DNA of 64,000 bases from an uncultured Acidobacteriota bacterium. Lineage in GTDB: Bacteria > Acidobacteriota > Thermoanaerobaculia > Gp7-AA8. A program made the translations under genes and the position numbers. Shown in pieces: positions 27,388 through 37,031 of the stretch; within the stretch, counting starts at the first letter, position 1, and each line of letters begins with the position of its first letter. Below the pieces are notes generated by a model. The model did no database searches and was not told where the DNA came from. It was given only the letters and a program-made list of their open reading frames with translations. The stretch is from NCBI GenBank assembly GCA_937870635.1, contig CALMZP010000131.1, forward strand, positions 1 through 64,000, in the 5' to 3' direction.

Positions 27388-30365
27388 TAGAGAAGCCTCA
27401 CGGCGAGCTGAATCTGACGGGGGTCGCCCACGCCGCTCTGCACCGTTCCGTCGAAGTTGAAGATGAGGTTCGTGACTTCGGGACGCCGCAGATTCTTGCT
27501 GTTGAACAGATTGAACACGTCGATCGCCGGCTCCACAGTGACTCCGCCGAAGCTGAACGCGCGCGCAAGGCGCAGGTCGAGCGACGAGAACTCGTTGTCC
27601 TTGCGGCCGAGGTTGCGGCGCGTGACGCTGCCGTCGGGATTGATGCGGTCCGCGGGAGTTCCGGCATCGGCGCCACTGGCCGTGATCGACTTCGGCTGCG
27701 CCGAACGGTACGAATAGCGGACGTTCACATCGATCGCCTGCGGCGCGTTCCACAGGAGCCATCCGTTGAAACGATGGCGCTGATCGCGATCGGACCAGCT
27801 GTACTCCGCATCGAGATTGTCGACGCGCGCGTACCGGAACGAGAAGGGGTCGCGCTCGTTGTCGTCATCGGACTTGTCGCGAGAATAGGTGTAATAGGCC
27901 TGGAACTGCACGTTCTGAGAGGGGCGCTTCGTCAGCCCGAGCGTGAGGCCGTGATAGAGGCTTTTCGCGCTCGATTCGACGGTCGTCAATACTCCGATGC
28001 CGTTCTGGCCGTCGGCGCCGAGCCCGGTGCTCCACGGGGAGCCTAGGAGCGGATCGTTCCGATTGATGAAGCGCGTGATGTGATCGCCCTTCGCGTAGTT
28101 GTATTTCACGAGAACCGCATAGTTGGGGATCACCTCCTGTTCCCACGAAAGCGAAGCAGAGGTGGTGCGTGGGTTCTTGAAGTCCTTGTCGAAGACGAAG
28201 ACGTCGGGGCGAAACGGATCAGCGATCTCGGATGCCGGGATCAGGTTCGGGTAGGCCGGGACCGGGCCGAGGAATGGCGACGCGGCGCTGTTGCGGAAGA
28301 TCGTCTGGCCGCGGCTGCCGTTGGTCGAGCGCGACGACGCGAGCGTGAGGCCCGGAACGCGTCCATAGAAGATCCCGGCGTTCGCGCGCAGGACGCTCCT
28401 GCCGTCGCCGTTCGGGTTCCACGACAGGCCTAGGCGTGGCTGCCACATCGCGGTGTCGGAGGGAATCTCGCCGTTGGAGGGGAACTCCTGACCGTTCCGG
28501 GTCTGCCCGATGAACGGCGCGTAGAAGACCTGGCTGGCGGGGGTGATCGGGTCGGGCTGGAGCTGCGCCTCCCAGCGCAGTCCGTACTGGAGATTCAGGT
28601 TCGGCGTGGCCTGCCAGCTGTCCTGGAAAAACACCGCCGGCTCGGTCTGGGGAATGCTCTGCGTGCCCGCTTCTTCGACCGACAGACCACCGACCCCTGC
28701 CTGCTGAAGGTAGAGCAGGACCGGGCCGACGATGTTGAAACCGTCCGGACAGGCGCCGGTTTCCGAAGTCGTGAACATGGTCCCCTGGGCGCACTCGAGA
28801 TAGTTCGGGTTGCGCAGGTACCCGAGGAAGCCGTCGGTGGAACTGAAGATGTAACGGCCGTTCGCAAAGCCGATGAACGTCTGCACCGAATCGACCTTGT
28901 TGTATTCCGCGCCGAGCTTGAACGAATGCGCTCCGCGGATGAAGGTCAGGTTGTCGTTGAACTGGAGACGGGTGTCGTAATACTCGACAGGGATGAAGAA
29001 CGGCATTCCGAAGCGGTAGCTGCGGCCGAAGTCGAACGCCGTATCGGGAAGGGGGCGATTCTGCCCGGCGATGTTCGGACCGTTATAGGGCCTGGGGCGG
29101 TTCTCCTTTGCCGTCTGGAACCGGAATTCGTTGAGCGTGTTCATGGTGAGCGTCGAGATCAGCGACCCGGTGACGGCATTCGAGTCGTCCTTCTCGATTG
29201 CGTTGGCGCTGACACCCCACGAATCGACGTCGAACGTCCCGTTCACCTGCTCGGAGTAGGTGTAGTTGTAACGGAGAGTAGCCAGGTGCCTCGCGCTCGC
29301 CGACCAGTCGATCTTGCCGAGGAACACCCGGGCGTCGTTCGTGCGGGCGATGGGAGCGTTCTCGTTCGGACTGCCCAGCGACGCCATGGCATCGACGACG
29401 CGCTGTTCGATGCGGGTTGGATCCGTCTGCTTCGTCGTCTCGGCATCCTGGAAATCGAACGCCACGAAGTAGAAGAGGGAGTCGCGGCGCAGGGGACCTC
29501 CGAGCGTGAACCCCGCCTGCAGCTGGTTTGAATCGAAGCTCGGCGCCTCGGTGCCGTCCGCCCTCTTCGGGTTCGCGCTGAGTGCGTCATTCTTGAACAC
29601 GAGGTGGGCCGTGCCCTTCATCTCGTTCGTGCCCGATTTCGTGATGACGTTGACGAATCCCGACTGCGAGCGCCCGAACTCGGCGTTCGCCCCGTCGGCA
29701 ATCACGACCATTTCCTTCACGGCGTCGAGATTGAACGTGAACGCCGGGCGCTGGCCGCCGCGCTGCTCGCCGAAGAACGGATTGTTGAAGTCGGCGCCGT
29801 CCACGGACACGTTGTTGGAAATCCCCTTCTGTCCGTTGATCGAAAGCTCGTCGCCGTCGGGTCCCTGCACGATCGTCACGCCCGGCGTGAGCTTCGTGTA
29901 GTCGAGGAAGTTCCGGCCGTTGTTCGGCAGCCCTTCCACGGCCTGCTGGTCGATGCGCACCGCCCCTTCGGTTCGCGCCGTCTCGATCAGCGGCGCCTCG
30001 GCGGTCACCACGATCGATTCCTCGACCGCGGCTGCCGTGAGGGTGATGTCGGCCGTGAGAGTCTGTCCAACGGCGAGCTGATAACCGCGCTGCGTCTTCG
30101 TTCCAAAGCCCGAGAGAGCCGCGCTCACCTCGTAACGGCCGAGAGGAAGGAGGACGCCGCGATAACGTCCGCCGGAGTCGGTGACGAGGGTCTGCGTGTA
30201 GTTGGTTTCGATGTTTCGAAGCGTGACCGTGACTCCGGGCAACGCCGCACCGCTGGCGTCGGTGATGACGCCTTCGATCACACCGGTCGTGGCTTGGGAT
30301 TGTGAGAAGACTACGGAGGGAACAACGAGAACGACGAGCAGCAGCCCGATCGGAGAATGACGCAT
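27384..30365 (-). CDS. TonB-dependent receptor with carboxypeptidase-regulatory-like N-terminal domain
   Basis: Signal peptide; ATTGVIEGVITDASGAALPGVTVTLRNIETNYTQTLVTDSGGRYRGVLLPLGRYEVSAALSGFGT; plug and barrel. Confidence 0.93.
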   Translation of the reverse strand: MRHSPIGLLLVVLVVPSVVFSQSQATTGVIEGVITDASGAALPGVTVTLRNIETNYTQTLVTDSGGRYRGVLLPLGRYEVSAALSGFGTKTQRGYQLAVGQTLTADITLTAAAVEESIVVTAEAPLIETARTEGAVRIDQQAVEGLPNNGRNFLDYTKLTPGVTIVQGPDGDELSINGQKGISNNVSVDGADFNNPFFGEQRGGQRPAFTFNLDAVKEMVVIADGANAEFGRSQSGFVNVITKSGTNEMKGTAHLVFKNDALSANPKRADGTEAPSFDSNQLQAGFTLGGPLRRDSLFYFVAFDFQDAETTKQTDPTRIEQRVVDAMASLGSPNENAPIARTNDARVFLGKIDWSASARHLATLRYNYTYSEQVNGTFDVDSWGVSANAIEKDDSNAVTGSLISTLTMNTLNEFRFQTAKENRPRPYNGPNIAGQNRPLPDTAFDFGRSYRFGMPFFIPVEYYDTRLQFNDNLTFIRGAHSFKLGAEYNKVDSVQTFIGFANGRYIFSSTDGFLGYLRNPNYLECAQGTMFTTSETGACPDGFNIVGPVLLYLQQAGVGGLSVEEAGTQSIPQTEPAVFFQDSWQATPNLNLQYGLRWEAQLQPDPITPASQVFYAPFIGQTRNGQEFPSNGEIPSDTAMWQPRLGLSWNPNGDGRSVLRANAGIFYGRVPGLTLASSRSTNGSRGQTIFRNSAASPFLGPVPAYPNLIPASEIADPFRPDVFVFDKDFKNPRTTSASLSWEQEVIPNYAVLVKYNYAKGDHITRFINRNDPLLGSPWSTGLGADGQNGIGVLTTVESSAKSLYHGLTLGLTKRPSQNVQFQAYYTYSRDKSDDDNERDPFSFRYARVDNLDAEYSWSDRDQRHRFNGWLLWNAPQAIDVNVRYSYRSAQPKSITASGADAGTPADRINPDGSVTRRNLGRKDNEFSSLDLRLARAFSFGGVTVEPAIDVFNLFNSKNLRRPEVTNLIFNFDGTVQSGVGDPRQIQLAVRLLY

Positions 30366-30500
30366 GAGGCCTCCTCTTTCGTGAGACTTTTCGGGGGCTC
30401 CGGAGCAGGACGATTCCCTCTGACTATATGGCAAACGCCGCCGATTCACCATCAAAGGATGGCATCTCCTCCCCGTGTTCCGCCGTGGCGGGGTTGAGGG

Positions 30501-31241
30501 TCAGAGTTTCGCCCGGCAGACGAAAAACAACTTCACTCCCTTCGCGTGAAGGTCGTCCGAGTCTTTGAACGGATCGAAGTCGATGACTTCCACCGGAACC
30601 AGTCCCGCCTCGCCGAGCGACTCGACGATCTCGCGCTCCGAATAGGCCCGTTGCTCCTGGCGCTCCGAAATCTCGACCCGGTGGCCCGTCGGCAGCAGTG
30701 CCCAACCGCTGATGAGCGCGAGGCCGGTCGCGTCATGCCGGCGAAATGCAGTGGCCATTTCAAGGTGGAACCCCGATCCGCTGGCCACGAACGGTTCCTT
30801 CATCCCCCACACCGCGGGATAAATGTCGGGATGATTCATGTCGAAGAAGAAGAGAGACCGGTCCGACATGAGCCGCTGCACTCCGCGAAACACTGCCACG
30901 AGGTCCGCGCGGCCTTTCACGTGATTGAGACTGTCGTACAGGCACGTGATGCGAGTGAACGTTCCGCGCAGAGGCAGCGCGCGAAAGTCCGCGGCCACCA
31001 CACGCCGCGTACGCCGGCGGGCCAGGCTGAGCATCGGAAGCGAAGCGTCAACGCCGACTGACGTCCATCCGCGCGCGGCGAAGAACTCCATCGCCAGCCC
31101 GGTCCCGCAGGCGAGGTCGAGATGCGTCTTCTCGACAGCGGGGTATCGATCGAGGAGGCGGGTCAGCAGCCGCCGCGCCGAGCGGAAGAACCGTTCGCCG
31201 AGCGCCTGATCATAGGCATACGCGAAGGCGTCATAAACCAT
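30501..31241 (-). CDS. SAM-dependent class I methyltransferase
   Basis: THLDLACGTGLAMEFFAARGWTSVGVDASLPMLSLARRR...ITCLYDSLNHV; ATG is at the edge of a repeat. Confidence 0.85.
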   Translation of the reverse strand: MVYDAFAYAYDQALGERFFRSARRLLTRLLDRYPAVEKTHLDLACGTGLAMEFFAARGWTSVGVDASLPMLSLARRRTRRVVAADFRALPLRGTFTRITCLYDSLNHVKGRADLVAVFRGVQRLMSDRSLFFFDMNHPDIYPAVWGMKEPFVASGSGFHLEMATAFRRHDATGLALISGWALLPTGHRVEISERQEQRAYSEREIVESLGEAGLVPVEVIDFDPFKDSDDLHAKGVKLFFVCRAKL

Positions 31242-31295
31242 TTTGGATTTTGGATTTTGGATTGACCTCAAATCCAAAATCGAAAATCCAAAATC
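31240..31295. repeat. Heptamer-unit inverted repeat (GGATTTT family)
   Basis: attttggattttggattttggatt gacctc aaatccaaaatcgaaaatccaaaat. Confidence 0.95.
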
Positions 31296-31299
31296 TTCG

Positions 31300-32151
31300 T
31301 CACTCGTTCCATTCGTAGAAGCCGCGGCCGGTCTTCTTCCCCAGTTTTCCTTCCGCGACCATGTCACGGAGAATCTGCGGCGGCTCGAAGCGCGGACCGA
31401 GCGCGCCGGCCAGGTATTCGGCGATGCCGAGGCGGACGTCGAGGCCGATGAGATCGGTGAGGCGGAGCGGTCCCATCGGATGGTTGTAGCCGAGCTCCAT
31501 GGCGCGATCGATGTCTTCGGCGGAGGCCACGCCCTCCTCGAACATGCGGATGGCTTCGAGGCCGATGGCAACGCCGAGGCGCGACGTGGCGAAGCCGGGA
31601 GTGTCGCGCACGACGATCGCTTCTTTCCCCATCTTCTTCGCGAGAGCCTGCATCTCCGCGACCGTCTCGGAGGAGGTTCGCTCGCCGCTCACGATCTCGA
31701 TGAGCTTCATGAGGTGCGGCGGATTGAAGAAGTGGAGACCGATGAACCGGTCGCGGCGCTCGACGTTGCCGGCGAGCTTCGAGATCGAGATCGACGACGT
31801 GTTCGACGCGAGAATCGTTTCCTCGGAACAGAAGAGGTCAGCCTGAGCGAAGATGTCGCTCTTCAGCTCCAGGTTCTCGGGCACCGCTTCGATGATCAGA
31901 TCGGCGGCGCGGACGGCCGGCTCGATATCGGTCGCGAGGTGCACGCGGCTCAACGCAGCCTGAGCGGCTTCGCCCGTCAGCTTCGATTTCTCGACGCCCT
32001 TCAGCAGCGTTGACTCGATCCAGGCCCTCGCTCCATCGAGCGCGGCGCGATCGAAATCGAAGACGACGGTGTCATGGCCGGAAACGGCCGCGAGGTAGGC
32101 GATGCCCCGGCCCATCGTGCCGGTTCCGATCACTGCGATCTGCCGAATCAT
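31300..32151 (-). CDS. 3-hydroxyacyl-CoA (3-hydroxybutyryl-CoA) dehydrogenase
   Basis: IRQIAVIGTGTMGRGIAYLAAVSGHDTVVFDFD...GLHFFNPPHLMKLIEIVSGERTS...VVRDTPGFATSRLGVAIGLEAIRMFEEGVAS. Confidence 0.93.
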   Translation of the reverse strand: MIRQIAVIGTGTMGRGIAYLAAVSGHDTVVFDFDRAALDGARAWIESTLLKGVEKSKLTGEAAQAALSRVHLATDIEPAVRAADLIIEAVPENLELKSDIFAQADLFCSEETILASNTSSISISKLAGNVERRDRFIGLHFFNPPHLMKLIEIVSGERTSSETVAEMQALAKKMGKEAIVVRDTPGFATSRLGVAIGLEAIRMFEEGVASAEDIDRAMELGYNHPMGPLRLTDLIGLDVRLGIAEYLAGALGPRFEPPQILRDMVAEGKLGKKTGRGFYEWNE

Positions 32152-32167
32152 TCGAGCGCGGACTCGC

Positions 32168-32935
32168 CTACACGCTGCGCATGGCGAGTTTCAGAATCTC
32201 GCGGTGAGTGAAGAAGTTCACCGCCGGATCGTCGAGGTGGAAGCTGTAAGTGAACTTCTCGTCGTTGTCCGCGACGAACGTGAAACGGTGGTACCGGCCG
32301 TCGGTGCCGTCGCCGAATTCCTTGACGCTCTCGGAGACGCCGTTGTCGGCTTCGACCTTCAGCACGCGGTACAGCTTGTGCGCGCTGATCGGAAGGTCTT
32401 CCGGCGGATAGTGGATGAACTGGATTGCGTAGATCGACTTCGGATCGATCTCCCGCCGCGGAAACTCCTGCACTCCCTCGGTCGAGGTTCCGGTGAACCA
32501 CGTCTCCTCTTCCTTGAAGAGAACGAGATTCGCGGAGTTCTCGGTCATCGGCAGAAGACCGCGGTCGAGGTGGATGTGCTGCTCCGGATCGGACGACTCG
32601 CGGAGCTGCGTCAGCAGGTCGATGAGGTACTGGATCCCTTCGCGCGTCCCCGTGAGGGCAACCTCGTCATCCTCGTCCGAGATCCAGACGTCGAGCCAGG
32701 CGTTCTTGGGAAGCTTGACGCGGCTCTCCAGGGTATCGAACGTGACGGCGGCGAAGCCGAGGCGGGTGGCCGCGGCGGAGAGAAAGTCGTTGCAGTGAGG
32801 ATCGTCGATCAGATTCTGGCGTGCGTAGTCGATGGCGGCTTCGTAAGCGCGCTTCCGCCCGAAATCATGGCTGAGATCGAAGGGGCTGATGATTTCGTCG
32901 AGGATCTGAGCGTGACGCTCCGCAGGTCGTGACAT
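32168..32935 (-). CDS. Uncharacterised protein
   Basis: Long ORF with codon bias; MSRPAERHAQILDEIISPFDLSHDFGRKRAYEAAIDYARQNLIDDPHCND...; no family recognised. Confidence 0.7.
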   Translation of the reverse strand: MSRPAERHAQILDEIISPFDLSHDFGRKRAYEAAIDYARQNLIDDPHCNDFLSAAATRLGFAAVTFDTLESRVKLPKNAWLDVWISDEDDEVALTGTREGIQYLIDLLTQLRESSDPEQHIHLDRGLLPMTENSANLVLFKEEETWFTGTSTEGVQEFPRREIDPKSIYAIQFIHYPPEDLPISAHKLYRVLKVEADNGVSESVKEFGDGTDGRYHRFTFVADNDEKFTYSFHLDDPAVNFFTHREILKLAMRSV

Positions 32936-33025
32936 GGCTTTGTGAGGCCGAAACCGATTCGAATCTATCATAAATCCCGCGGGTAGCCGGGACGTTCGGC
33001 GCGCACTTCGTTCGACCAAAAGCAA

Positions 33026-33107
33026 CCGCGGAGACGCAGAGAGCGCTGAGGGACGCAGAGAGAGGCAGGACGCTCTGCGTCCCTCAGCGCTCTCCGCGTC
33101 TCCGCGG
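33026..33107. repeat. Inverted repeat, 35-nt arms with one mismatch
   Basis: ccgcggagacgcagagagcgctgagggacgcagag ... ctctgcgtccctcagcgctctccgcgtctccgcgg. Confidence 0.96.
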
Positions 33108-33131
33108 TGAACGGTTGTCTCTATCGAGCGG

Positions 33132-33701
33132 TCACCCCGCCGTTCGGTCGCGCGTCTTCCAGTCCTTGTCCAGGTCTGCGAGGAAGCTGGAGAGATCGTC
33201 CGCGTGCTCTTCTTCCACGGCGAGGATGCCTTCCAGCATGCGGCGGGTGGTGATGTCGTTGTCTCCGATATAGCGGATCATCTCCGTGTACGAATCGATG
33301 GCAACCCGCTCGGCGACGAGATCTTCCTTGATCATGTCGACCAGTGTCGTTCCCTCGACGTACTCCGAATGCGAGCGTGTCAGAAGACCCTGCGGGCTGA
33401 AGTCGGGTGAGCCGCCGAGCTGCACGATCCGGCCGGCAATCTCGTCGGCGTGTCCCTGCTCCTCGTTCGCGTGCGTGAGGAACTCTTGGGCGATCGGATC
33501 GGCGTGAATGCCCTGCGCCATGAAGTAATGCCGCTTGTAGCGCAGCACGCACACGATCTCCGTCGCCAGCGCTTCGTTCAGCAGCTTGATCACGGTTTCA
33601 CGGTCGCCGCGATAGCCCTCGGTGACCGCTCCTTCTTCTATGTGCTGGCGCGCGCGACGCCGAAGCTCCTTGACGTCGGTGAGAAATGGTTTGTCAGTCA
33701 T
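33132..33701 (-). CDS. Ferritin-like / bacterioferritin-family protein
   Basis: LLNEALATEIVCVLRYKRHYFMAQGIHADPIAQEFLTHANEEQGHADEIAGRIVQLGGSPDF...AVEEEHADDLSSFL. Confidence 0.85.
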   Translation of the reverse strand: MTDKPFLTDVKELRRRARQHIEEGAVTEGYRGDRETVIKLLNEALATEIVCVLRYKRHYFMAQGIHADPIAQEFLTHANEEQGHADEIAGRIVQLGGSPDFSPQGLLTRSHSEYVEGTTLVDMIKEDLVAERVAIDSYTEMIRYIGDNDITTRRMLEGILAVEEEHADDLSSFLADLDKDWKTRDRTAG

Positions 33702-33724
33702 AAGGCGCTGAACATATCACCACC

Positions 33725-34852
33725 TCACGCGCCGAAGTGGGTGCGGTCGGCGTCGTACGTACGTCCTCGCCAGGCTAGCTGCCCACGCACGCCTGTGACC
33801 CACATCGACCGCATCCACAGCCACGTCCAGAACAGGATCATGAATGGATGCGCCCAGACGGCGTCATGGAGGGGATAGCGCAGTGCCGCGAAAAGGATGA
33901 GCCTGGTGAGCGTGATCAACGCCACCGTGATCACACTCACGAGCTCGCCAGTCGCAGCCCAGAAGTAGGGCATCACATGAAACACCAGCCCGAGAATGCC
34001 CAGACCGATGGTGAGGAAGTAGCTTCGGTGGAAGACGGCGAAAATGTTCTTCGTAAATCCTTCCACGATCGCCCGCCGCCCCTGATACATCCGCACCGAC
34101 GTGAGCGAGCTCGCGCGCACGACGGTCGTGCGGTATCCGTTCCGGCGAAGGAGACGCGCGGTGGCAACGTCGTCGATGACGGCCTCACGCAGCGCTGCGT
34201 GGCCGCCCACCGCATCGTAGTGATCGCGGCGAACGAGGTTTCCCGTGCCCCCGCCCACCCCGAGAATCGGAATGAGGGTCCGGTTCCCGAGCCAGGTCGG
34301 AAGGATCGAATAAGCGACCACCGCCAGATACGGCATGGCCAGCCTTTCCCAGAACGTCTCCATGACGAGACGAGGGAACAGCGTGACCATCGAGCTCCGC
34401 GCGGCATGCAGCTGCGCGACAGCCGCCGCGACGGCGGGGGGCTCGTAAACGATGTCGGCATCGACGAACAGAAGCAGCTCGCCTCGCGCGAGACCCTGCC
34501 CCTGATGGAGCGCCCACGGCTTGCCGAGCCAGCCATCGGGAGGCTCCACACCATTGATGACGCGAAGCCGCGGATCCTCGGCTGCAACGGAGTGGAGAAT
34601 CGAACCGGTGGCGTCGGCGGAACGGTCATCGACCACGATGATCTCGAGCGATTCCCACGTCTGGGCGAGGAAAGCCCGCACGGTGCGCTCGATGCTCTCC
34701 GCTTCATCGCGGGCAGGGATGATCACCGAGACGAGAGGCCCGCGCGTCTGCGCGCCTTCTTCGAGCCGGGGGATGAGCAGGAGATTGAGGATCGTCCGGA
34801 TCAGCGTGGTGACCCACGCGATCAGGACGATCCACTGAAGGTAGTGTGCCAT
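33725..34852 (-). CDS. Family 2 glycosyltransferase (HpnB-like membrane GT)
   Basis: GPLVSVIIPARDEAESIERTVRAFLAQTWESLEIIVVDDRSADATG...LLLFVDADIVYEPPAVA...DDVATARLLRRNGYRT; C-terminal TMs. Confidence 0.88.
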   Translation of the reverse strand: MAHYLQWIVLIAWVTTLIRTILNLLLIPRLEEGAQTRGPLVSVIIPARDEAESIERTVRAFLAQTWESLEIIVVDDRSADATGSILHSVAAEDPRLRVINGVEPPDGWLGKPWALHQGQGLARGELLLFVDADIVYEPPAVAAAVAQLHAARSSMVTLFPRLVMETFWERLAMPYLAVVAYSILPTWLGNRTLIPILGVGGGTGNLVRRDHYDAVGGHAALREAVIDDVATARLLRRNGYRTTVVRASSLTSVRMYQGRRAIVEGFTKNIFAVFHRSYFLTIGLGILGLVFHVMPYFWAATGELVSVITVALITLTRLILFAALRYPLHDAVWAHPFMILFWTWLWMRSMWVTGVRGQLAWRGRTYDADRTHFGA

Positions 34853-34854
34853 TC

Positions 34855-34919
34855 GATTTTGGATTTTGGATTTTGGATTTTGGGGCAATCCAAAATCCAA
34901 AATCCAAAATCCAAAATCT
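34855..34919. repeat. Heptamer-unit inverted repeat (GGATTTT family)
   Basis: gattttggattttggattttggatttt ggggc aatccaaaatccaaaatccaaaatccaaaatc. Confidence 0.96.
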
Positions 34920-34951
34920 CCCCGGCCGGTCAGGGCGCGTGCGAGTTTCGG

Positions 34952-35665
34952 TTACGCGGAGCCGACGCGGCGCTGAGCCTCGAGCGCGAACGGCGAGTCG
35001 GGGAACTCGGTGACGATGCGGCGGTACGTCGCGCGGGATTTCTCGTCGTCTCCCTGCACGTCGTACGCGTGCGCGAGGAGGACGAGGATCGAATCCGCCG
35101 GCAGCACCGGCTCCGTCTTCGCCAGCTCGGCATTCAGCTCGGTGGCAACCTGCTGGGCCTGGCCGCCGTCGATGCGCATCTGGAAGAGGCTGTAGCGGGC
35201 GGCGCCGACCAGGAAATGCTTGGGATGCTCGTCGACGAACTCTTTCAGCATCTTCTCGGCGGTGGCGACGTCTCCGCGTGCGGCGCTGATGCGGGCGATG
35301 TAAAGCCCGGCGACGTCCGCGCTGTCCGTGCCTCCGAACTTCGACTGCACATCCTTGAACTGCTTCTCGGCGGCGGCGGTGCGCTCCGCCTCGGTTTTGA
35401 ACTTCGCGCGCGGATCCTGCTGCGGCTGCCCCTCGGTCACGAGCGGCGATTCGAAGGTCTCGATGGCCTGAGCGAGCGCGGTCTGCGCCTTGTCTTCCTG
35501 ATTGCTCCGGTAGAAGTAGATTCCGTAGGCGATGAGGGCGATGGCGACGGCGGCCGCGCCGAGGAAGAGGAGTCCGCGCTGGTTGGCGCGCGCTTTCTCG
35601 GTCAGCAGGCCGACTTCGTCGACGAACCTGTCATGTTTGAGGTCTCTGCGGTGCTGGCGATCCAT
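34952..35665 (-). CDS. Single-TM tetratricopeptide protein (YfgM-like)
   Basis: GLLFLGAAAVAIALIAYGIYFYRSNQEDKAQTALAQAIETFE...VLLAHAYDVQGDDEKSRATYRRIVTEFPDSPFA. Confidence 0.75.
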   Translation of the reverse strand: MDRQHRRDLKHDRFVDEVGLLTEKARANQRGLLFLGAAAVAIALIAYGIYFYRSNQEDKAQTALAQAIETFESPLVTEGQPQQDPRAKFKTEAERTAAAEKQFKDVQSKFGGTDSADVAGLYIARISAARGDVATAEKMLKEFVDEHPKHFLVGAARYSLFQMRIDGGQAQQVATELNAELAKTEPVLPADSILVLLAHAYDVQGDDEKSRATYRRIVTEFPDSPFALEAQRRVGSA

Positions 35666-35870
35666 GGACGAACTGCCTCCGTTGAAAAGAGGGTGACTCT
35701 AATTCAGCCGCCCTCAACCGTCAATGAAATCAAGCGATTCCCGTCACAGCCAGCCCATCCCGTTCCGCGGGTACAATGTGCTGAAACTACGTCCTCGGAG
35801 CGCGGCCGGCAAGGGCACTGATGTTGCAGAAGCGCGTCACCAAGTGACTAAAGGGTTCAACGGGAGACTC

Positions 35871-37031
35871 ATGAGCGCGCGGGCGTTGGCGGCAGTCGTA
35901 GCCGTGGTGTTGGCACTTCCCCTTCTCGGTCAGGAACCTGACCAGAGACCGGACGCGACCGTACTCTGCTACCACATCGTCGAATCGCCGTCCGACGAGC
36001 GGATGGAGATCAGCCGCGAGACCTTCCGCCAGCACCTCCAGTATCTGGAGATGACCGGCTACAACGTCATCCCGCTCCAGCATCTGTACGAATACGTCGC
36101 CGGCAAGCGCGAATCGATCCCTCCCAACGCGGTCGTCATCACCATCGACGACGGCTGGACGAGCGCCTACACGGAAGCGTTCCCTGAACTGAAGAAGCGG
36201 AACTTCCCCTTCACGCTCTTCATCTATCCGAACATCATCGGCAAGACCTCGATCGCCCTCAGCTGGGATCAGATCAAGGAGATGGCCGATGCCGGCGCCG
36301 ATATCCAGAGCCATTCTTTCTCGCATCCGTTCCTGACCAAGCGCCGTCATCCGTCGCTGGACGATGCGAAGTACGCCGCCTGGCTGCAGCGCGAGCTCGC
36401 CGACAGCAAACGCATCATCGAGAAGAAGGTCGGCAACAAAGTCCGGTTCCTCGCCTATCCCTACGGCGACTACGACACGCGCGTCGCTGCGTTCGCCGCG
36501 AAAGCCGGTTACGACGCGGCGCTCACCTGCGATTTCGGCAAGGTAAAGGTCGGGAGCAACCCGCTTCGCATGAAGCGCTTCGTCATCGACAAGAGAATGT
36601 CCTTCGCCGACTTCCGCCGCTATCTTGGCGCCGGAGCGATGCAGCTCGCCGACGTGACGCCGAAGCCCGGCGATTCAAAGGATCCTGTGACGGTGGTGTC
36701 AGCGCGCATCCCCAATCACGAACAGCTCGATCCGACCTCGGTCGGTCTCGCCGTCCTGAGTCTGGGCGACGTAGTCCCCTACGCTTACGACGCTACGACC
36801 GGCTCGATCTCGGTCGAGATCGACGAGAAGCCGGAAACGCTTCGCGGCAAATATCACCGTGCCGTGGTCTGGGCACGCGACGCGAAGAGCGGCAAGCGAG
36901 TCGAGGCTTCCTGGACGTTCCGGTTCCCGGAGGAAGTGCCGCAGCCGCAGCAGCCGGCTGCAATTGCGGCGCGGCTCACGCCCGCGGCTGGCGTGGCAAC
37001 AGGTGCCCCCACTGCGAACGAACGTCGCTGA
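35871..37031 (+). CDS. Polysaccharide deacetylase (NodB domain), exported
   Basis: ATVLCYHIVES...NAVVITIDDGWTSAYTEAFPELKKRNFPFTLFIYPNIIG...DIQSHSFSHPFL...VRFLAYPYGDYD. Confidence 0.92.
   Translation: MSARALAAVVAVVLALPLLGQEPDQRPDATVLCYHIVESPSDERMEISRETFRQHLQYLEMTGYNVIPLQHLYEYVAGKRESIPPNAVVITIDDGWTSAYTEAFPELKKRNFPFTLFIYPNIIGKTSIALSWDQIKEMADAGADIQSHSFSHPFLTKRRHPSLDDAKYAAWLQRELADSKRIIEKKVGNKVRFLAYPYGDYDTRVAAFAAKAGYDAALTCDFGKVKVGSNPLRMKRFVIDKRMSFADFRRYLGAGAMQLADVTPKPGDSKDPVTVVSARIPNHEQLDPTSVGLAVLSLGDVVPYAYDATTGSISVEIDEKPETLRGKYHRAVVWARDAKSGKRVEASWTFRFPEEVPQPQQPAAIAARLTPAAGVATGAPTANERR

Noticed and set aside
33848-35821. 657-aa plus-strand ORF
   Set aside because: Runs antisense through the glycosyltransferase, a heptamer repeat and the TPR gene; contains repeat-encoded FWILGQSKIQNPKSK.
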